NCBI GenBank assembly: GCA_964423405.1
Contig: CAYREY010000001.1
Span: 94,055-158,054, forward strand
DNA length: 64,000 nucleotides
Direction of reading: 5' to 3'
Source of the DNA: Bog-950 sp964423405
Lineage (GTDB): Bacteria > Bacteroidota > Bacteroidia > Chitinophagales > LD1
This document shows, piece by piece, positions 60,068-64,000 of this stretch (position 1 is the first letter of the stretch; the number at the start of each line of letters is the position of its first letter). Under the pieces are notes generated by a model that saw only the letters and a list, made by a program, of their open reading frames with translations, was not told the DNA's origin and made no database searches. A program made the translations under genes and the position numbers.

Positions 60068-62461
60068 TTATTCTGCTATCAGTTTACCGGCTTTTACGTT
60101 TTTGCCATCGGCCTGTAGCAGGTAAAAATAAATACCCTTTGCTAAATTTTCGTTACGCCAGGTGTATTCAGTGCGGCCGGGTACCAGTTGTATCACATCG
60201 GCCAGGGTGCCTATCTGGTTAGTAATACGTATTTCGCCGGTGTTGAATTGCAGGCCATCTAATTTAAATGTGGTATAACTGCTGAACGGGTTAGGTATAA
60301 CCTGCACGTTAACCTGCGAGCCGAATACATTGCGGATACCGGTAAAGGTACAGCTACCATCGCTTACATTGGCAAGTGGGTTATAGTTATCGGCGGTACT
60401 GTCGGTGCAGCCATATACCTTAGCCACACAAGTGCCCGAATCTACATTGGCCTGTGGGTTGTAGTTAATACAAAAAGTATCTACCGCGCCAAAGGTTATA
60501 CAGTTGGTTTGGGTAAGGGCAGCAAAGCCGTTTACCTTACCGTAGCCATACTCATTGTTAACGTTGTTGGTAGTAAACGAGTCTTTGGCGGCGGTGCAGG
60601 TAAGGGCGGTTTTAATCTCATCCCAATTGGCAGTAGGGCGTTTTTCTAAATAAAGTGCTGCAATACCCGCCACCATAGCCGATGACATAGAGGTACCACC
60701 ATTTATACGGTGTTTGCCGCCTAAGCCCACTACACTACGCTGATTATTGCTAAGGCGAAAAGCAATATCGGTAAGGTTACCGGTGGCTACAATAGTATTA
60801 CCGGTTGCCATCAGGTCGGGCTTGGTACGGCCATCGCGGGTAGGGCCTGCGCTGCTGCTTATATAGCGGCGGCCAATAAACTCGCCCACCGGGAACACAT
60901 TTACCAGATCTACTACATTAGAATCGATATCGAGATAATTGGCGCGGCTGCTGTAGTTGCCAACGGTAATTACTTTATCGCTGCACTGCCAGCCGCCACC
61001 GGTAGTTTTGTTCTTATCGGGGGCACGATAACTGGTTTCTGCCACGGGCACTCCGTTAATTTCAGTTATAATCTGCGATGTGTTGGTAAAAGTAGGATGG
61101 CTCCACAAATCGAATTTACCACTTCCTTTGGTTTGCAGCCTCCACAGGTTAGTGTAAGGTGGCTGCACCACTACTGAATACTCAATATGATAACGACTAC
61201 CCAGCAGGCTGGCCTGCATGTAAATTACACCTAACAACTGGTTAGCATCCTGTAGTGAGTAGCTTTGCGTAAACGAGCCGCCCTGCACGGGGCTGAAATC
61301 GGCAACAACGTTGTAATACGGAGTACGGGCCAGGTTGAAGCCTGTTTCGTCGTTACAACCTACTGCAAACTGAACGTTTTTAAAAGAGGAAGTATCGGCC
61401 CACAAATCGAAGTATACACCATTGCGGGCATTGTTGTAGGCAAAGAGGGTATATGCCGAATCGGGTGGTACATTATACCCCACATGAAAATCGGTATTAC
61501 CGGCATTGCCGGCCGCAGCAACCAGTGCACGGCCGTTTCGTTCTTCCAGCAAAGCATCTATCAGTTGGCTGGTAAGGTCTTTACCATCGTGTGGGCCGCT
61601 ATAGGCTGCCAGGCTGGTGTTAATTACACAAGTGCGGCCCATGGCGTCGGCTTTTTTAAATATATAATCAGCGGCATCGGCTATGTGCGCATCAAAATTA
61701 GGGGCTGCTACATCTACCCGTACAAAAATTATCTCGCTTTCGGGGGCTATACCTACGTAACGTTTCTCCGGTGTACTATCGCCGGGCAGCGTATCGCCCA
61801 GTAATGAAAAGCCATTGCCGGCGGCGGCACCGGTTACACAGGTACCATGGCTGGCATCGGCAGCAGGCTCAACGTGGTTGCAGTTGCCCAGGTTTATTTC
61901 CTGCCAGTTCCATTCATTGCCATAGTTGTACGGCTGCGGGCGGGCTGTGCCGTTGGCATAGCTCTGGTCCCATATATACCGGATACGGGTGTTACCGTTA
62001 GCATCTTTAAAATCGGGGTGCTGCCAGTAAATACCGCCATCTATTACCCCTACAATTACACCGCGGCCTTTCAGGTCGCGCGGCAGGGGGGCCTGGCCGG
62101 CATGTATAGCATCTACATTGTTGCGTATGCGGGCTGTATCCATCAGCAGGTGGCCGGTAGTGTTGGGGTTTTGTATCTCCTGCACGGCTACTTCGGCGGC
62201 AAAGGCGGCCAGTTTACTATCAGGTATCTCTACCGAGGCTATATCTTTATAGCTGTATTTAAGTTTTCCTCCGTATTGCTCGGCAAGCAGCTTTATTTTT
62301 TTCACATCGCCTTTTACCAATAAATGCTGGTTGGTGGTACGTACTTCTCCCCTTTTAAGTCGCAGGTTGGTTTCTAAATCGAGTTTAGAGCCTGACTGGG
62401 CCTGTGCGAAAAATACGGACGCCAAAGCGAACAAAATCAGCGTGGATAGTTGTTTATTCAT
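60068..62461 (-). CDS. Secreted subtilisin-like (S8) protease with T9SS C-terminal domain
   Basis: A 797-residue protein with signal peptide (LSTLILFALASVFFAQAQ), a prodomain-like part to about 125, and the S8 domain: D141 (GVIDGGIYW), H205 (ASHGTCVTG) and Ser in GGTSMSSAMVAGIAALYL. After it come two Cys/Asn repeats with the form NYNPxANVxxGxC, and a type IX secretion type A sorting domain (VIPNPFSSYTTF, then NLAKGIYFYLLQ and KLIAE at the end). It is exported through T9SS and would be attached to, or released from, the surface. Substrate unknown. Confidence 0.95.
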   Translation of the reverse strand: MNKQLSTLILFALASVFFAQAQSGSKLDLETNLRLKRGEVRTTNQHLLVKGDVKKIKLLAEQYGGKLKYSYKDIASVEIPDSKLAAFAAEVAVQEIQNPNTTGHLLMDTARIRNNVDAIHAGQAPLPRDLKGRGVIVGVIDGGIYWQHPDFKDANGNTRIRYIWDQSYANGTARPQPYNYGNEWNWQEINLGNCNHVEPAADASHGTCVTGAAAGNGFSLLGDTLPGDSTPEKRYVGIAPESEIIFVRVDVAAPNFDAHIADAADYIFKKADAMGRTCVINTSLAAYSGPHDGKDLTSQLIDALLEERNGRALVAAAGNAGNTDFHVGYNVPPDSAYTLFAYNNARNGVYFDLWADTSSFKNVQFAVGCNDETGFNLARTPYYNVVADFSPVQGGSFTQSYSLQDANQLLGVIYMQASLLGSRYHIEYSVVVQPPYTNLWRLQTKGSGKFDLWSHPTFTNTSQIITEINGVPVAETSYRAPDKNKTTGGGWQCSDKVITVGNYSSRANYLDIDSNVVDLVNVFPVGEFIGRRYISSSAGPTRDGRTKPDLMATGNTIVATGNLTDIAFRLSNNQRSVVGLGGKHRINGGTSMSSAMVAGIAALYLEKRPTANWDEIKTALTCTAAKDSFTTNNVNNEYGYGKVNGFAALTQTNCITFGAVDTFCINYNPQANVDSGTCVAKVYGCTDSTADNYNPLANVSDGSCTFTGIRNVFGSQVNVQVIPNPFSSYTTFKLDGLQFNTGEIRITNQIGTLADVIQLVPGRTEYTWRNENLAKGIYFYLLQADGKNVKAGKLIAE

Positions 62462-62483
62462 AAGCAGTTTGAAAATAGCTTAA

Positions 62484-62513
62484 TTGTTTTTGTTTCACAA
62501 AAATGTATTTTCG
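62484..62513 (+). promoter_or_regulatory. Promoter TTG-N19-TATTTTCG
   Basis: TTG 62484-62486, 19 bases, TATTTTCG 62506-62513. ATG 62535 is 21 bases downstream. The in-frame TTG start at 62484 is the -33 element itself, so it is rejected. Confidence 0.75.
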
Positions 62514-62534
62514 CCACGTTACATTTATCAACGT

Positions 62535-63857
62535 ATGTTCACCATAATCCAGATTGTAGTATTTATAGTGCTGTGCGGAGCCGCAGGCTACTTTTCGTAT
62601 AAGGGCTATCTGTTTGTTTACAAAAACATCATGATGGGCCGTAAAGAGGACTACACCGACCGTCCTTCGGACCGCCTCAACAATATGTTGATGGTGGCCT
62701 TCGGCCAGAAAAAGATGTTTAAAAACGTGATACCGGCCGTATTGCACCTTTTTATTTATGTGGGTTTTGTAATAACCCAGATAGAGCTGATAGAAATATT
62801 TCTGGATGGCCTGTTGGGTAAGCACCGCCTTATTTACCATGCGGTAGAGGGTATTCCTTTTCTGCGCGGCCTATATGTGTTTACCATTTCGTTTATCGAA
62901 TCGATATCGGTACTGGTATTTGTTGCTACGGTGGCGTTTTTATCGCGCCGCTGGTTGCTGCGTGTGCCACGCCTTAACAAACCAGAGCTGAAAGGCTTTC
63001 CGGCAATGGATGCCACTATCATCCTTTTATCAGAAATATACCTGCTGGCCTGCATTTTCAGCATGAACACAGCCGACATGGCTATGCACAACGGCGAGTA
63101 CGGCTTTTTGGTGAGCGGTATTTTAATGCCGGCGTTTAGCAGTATGAGCCACAATGCGCTGGTAGTAGTTGAACGCATAGGCTGGTGGGGCCACCTATTA
63201 GGTGTACTGGCACTGCTGGTGTACCTGCCTTACAGCAAGCACCTGCACATATTGCTGGCTTTCCCCAACACGTACTTTGGCCGACTGGAGCCTAAGGGCT
63301 TTATTAAAAACATGCCGCAGATTACTACCGAAATTAAGCTGATGATGGACCCAAGTGCGGTGCCACCACCGGCCGACCCGAATGCGGCACCGGTTAAGTT
63401 TGGTGCTAAAGATGTGATGGACCTGAGCTGGAAAAACCTGCTGGATGCTTATACCTGCACCGAGTGTGGCCGCTGTACGGCTGCCTGCCCGGCCAACCAA
63501 ACCGGTAAGCTACTGAGCCCTCGTAAAATAATGATGGATACCCGCGACCGTATGGAGGAAGTAGGTAAAAACCGCGATGCCAACGGTGGTGTGTTTAAAG
63601 ATGATGGTAAGAGCCTGATTGAAAACGGTTACATAAGCATAGAAGAGCTGCGCGCCTGCACTACCTGCAACGCCTGTGTAGAAGAGTGCCCGGTAATGAT
63701 ATCGCCGCTGGAGATAATAGTAGAGCTGCGCCGTAACCTGATAATGGAGGAAAGTAACGCACCGGCCGAATGGAACGGTATGTTTACCGCTATGGAAAAT
63801 AACGGTGCCCCGTGGCAGTTTAGCCAGCAGGATAGATTGAACTGGCAGAAAGACTAA
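62535..63857 (+). CDS. Membrane (Fe-S)-binding HdrD/GlpC-like electron-transfer protein
   Basis: A 440-residue protein. The first 260 residues hold five or six membrane helices (HdrE/NarI-like), with histidines in LHLFIYVGF, MAMHN and SMSHNALVV that may bind heme. The C-terminal domain has two [4Fe-4S] sites: CTECGRCTAACP and CTTCNACVEECP. It would pass electrons between the quinone pool and a soluble CCG-domain partner. The partner is very likely the next gene, which begins at 63940. Confidence 0.9.
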   Translation: MFTIIQIVVFIVLCGAAGYFSYKGYLFVYKNIMMGRKEDYTDRPSDRLNNMLMVAFGQKKMFKNVIPAVLHLFIYVGFVITQIELIEIFLDGLLGKHRLIYHAVEGIPFLRGLYVFTISFIESISVLVFVATVAFLSRRWLLRVPRLNKPELKGFPAMDATIILLSEIYLLACIFSMNTADMAMHNGEYGFLVSGILMPAFSSMSHNALVVVERIGWWGHLLGVLALLVYLPYSKHLHILLAFPNTYFGRLEPKGFIKNMPQITTEIKLMMDPSAVPPPADPNAAPVKFGAKDVMDLSWKNLLDAYTCTECGRCTAACPANQTGKLLSPRKIMMDTRDRMEEVGKNRDANGGVFKDDGKSLIENGYISIEELRACTTCNACVEECPVMISPLEIIVELRRNLIMEESNAPAEWNGMFTAMENNGAPWQFSQQDRLNWQKD

Positions 63858-63925
63858 GTATAGACCACGGACGACAGACCACAGAAATACAAACAGCCAA
63901 CTAACCAATAAGCATTAATCAATAA

Positions 63926-63933
63926 TAAATTTG
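63926..63933 (+). promoter_or_regulatory. -7 box TAAATTTG
   Basis: A perfect TAnnTTTG six bases before ATG 63940, with no TTG at the ideal -33 distance. It suggests the second Fe-S gene can also be transcribed on its own. Confidence 0.45.
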
Positions 63934-63939
63934 CAGAGG

Positions 63940-64000
63940 ATGAACGTAAAAACTTATGCGGAATATGCCGCAAACGGAGAAACGCCAGAGGTATTGTTTT
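63940..64000 (+). CDS. CCG-domain (HdrB/D-like) Fe-S protein, N-terminal 20 codons (partial)
   Basis: ATG 63940 opens a frame running off the right edge, beginning MNVKTYAEYAANGETPEVLF. The opening of Bacteroidota heterodisulfide-reductase-related CCG-domain proteins looks like this, and these always follow the membrane subunit. Only 20 residues are visible, so the assignment rests on context. Confidence 0.65.
   Translation, partial: MNVKTYAEYAANGETPEVLF

Noticed and set aside
1..64000. CRISPR arrays, tRNA, rRNA, insertion sequences, prophage genes
   Set aside because: No regularly spaced repeats, cloverleaf-like segments, transposase or phage structural genes were found on reading both strands.

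Overview
The window is chromosomal DNA of a Bacteroidota bacterium, most likely of the Chitinophagales/Sphingobacteriales type. The evidence is a type IX secretion C-terminal domain on a subtilisin-like protease, a PKD-repeat surface protein, DUF5686 and DUF4197 proteins, many small lipoproteins, gene pieces of a flexirubin/aryl-polyene pathway, and promoters of the Bacteroidota form TTG-N19/20-TAnnTTTG (often TAnnTTCG) in place of Shine-Dalgarno sites. I see no rRNA, tRNA, CRISPR array, insertion sequence or prophage. Coding density is high and most genes are ordinary housekeeping or envelope genes.

Layout. 1-8.5 kb: the N-terminal part of a PKD-repeat surface protein, a PepSY-like secreted protein, a DUF5686 outer-membrane protein, an M1 aminopeptidase and a membrane metallophosphoesterase. 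8.5-17 kb: an NAD-binding oxidoreductase, an EamA transporter overlapping an rRNA m5C methyltransferase, RlmI, a TlpA-like thioredoxin, a PAP2-like membrane protein, a phosphodiester glycosidase, a DUF4349 protein and an orphan ExbD. 17-26 kb: a Thr-rich DUF4197 protein, a DUF47/PiT phosphate transport pair behind a Pho-box-like tandem repeat, several small membrane proteins and lipoproteins, a fatty acid hydroxylase, an HPP protein and a single-domain response regulator. 26-36 kb: a MIP18/DUF59 protein, a bacilliredoxin, RNase HI, TsaE, alanine dehydrogenase, PH and Smr domain proteins, then a VOC/SRPBCC/DUF1801 operon divergent from a GlxA-type AraC regulator, a serine hydrolase, a methyltransferase and a WG-repeat protein.

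The centrepiece is 36.9-45.3 kb, leftward: a LolA-like carrier with an inserted LysM, ketosynthase, ACP, LpxL-type acyltransferase, FabA/Z-like dehydratase, 4HBT thioesterase, second ketosynthase, and an FAD oxidoreductase with both flavin-halogenase signatures. A terminator follows, then a second FabZ-like dehydratase and a glycosyltransferase-DUF2062 fusion. This is a compact aryl-polyene/flexirubin-type set. It lacks here a ketoreductase, an aryl-activating ligase or ammonia-lyase, the DarA/DarB resorcinol enzymes and an MMPL exporter, so it must depend on genes elsewhere.

45.4-64 kb: a DUF962 protein, an unrecognised protein and a spore-photolyase-like radical SAM protein that both end in a sliding-clamp-binding type motif (QLxLF), a small Cys lipoprotein paralogous to one at 21.9 kb, an inactive M16-like/OmpA fusion, an acyl-CoA thioesterase, secreted proteins, DapD, a peptidoglycan-binding repeat protein, a DEDD exonuclease, a PyrR-like phosphoribosyltransferase, a type IX-secreted S8 protease, and the start of a two-gene HdrD/GlpC-like Fe-S electron-transfer operon that runs off the right edge.

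The leads most worth following are the QLxLF gene pair, the halogenase-like enzyme with its polyene genes, the Cys-patterned lipoprotein paralogs, the Pho-box-like repeat and the apparent leaderless promoters. None is proven novel from sequence alone.
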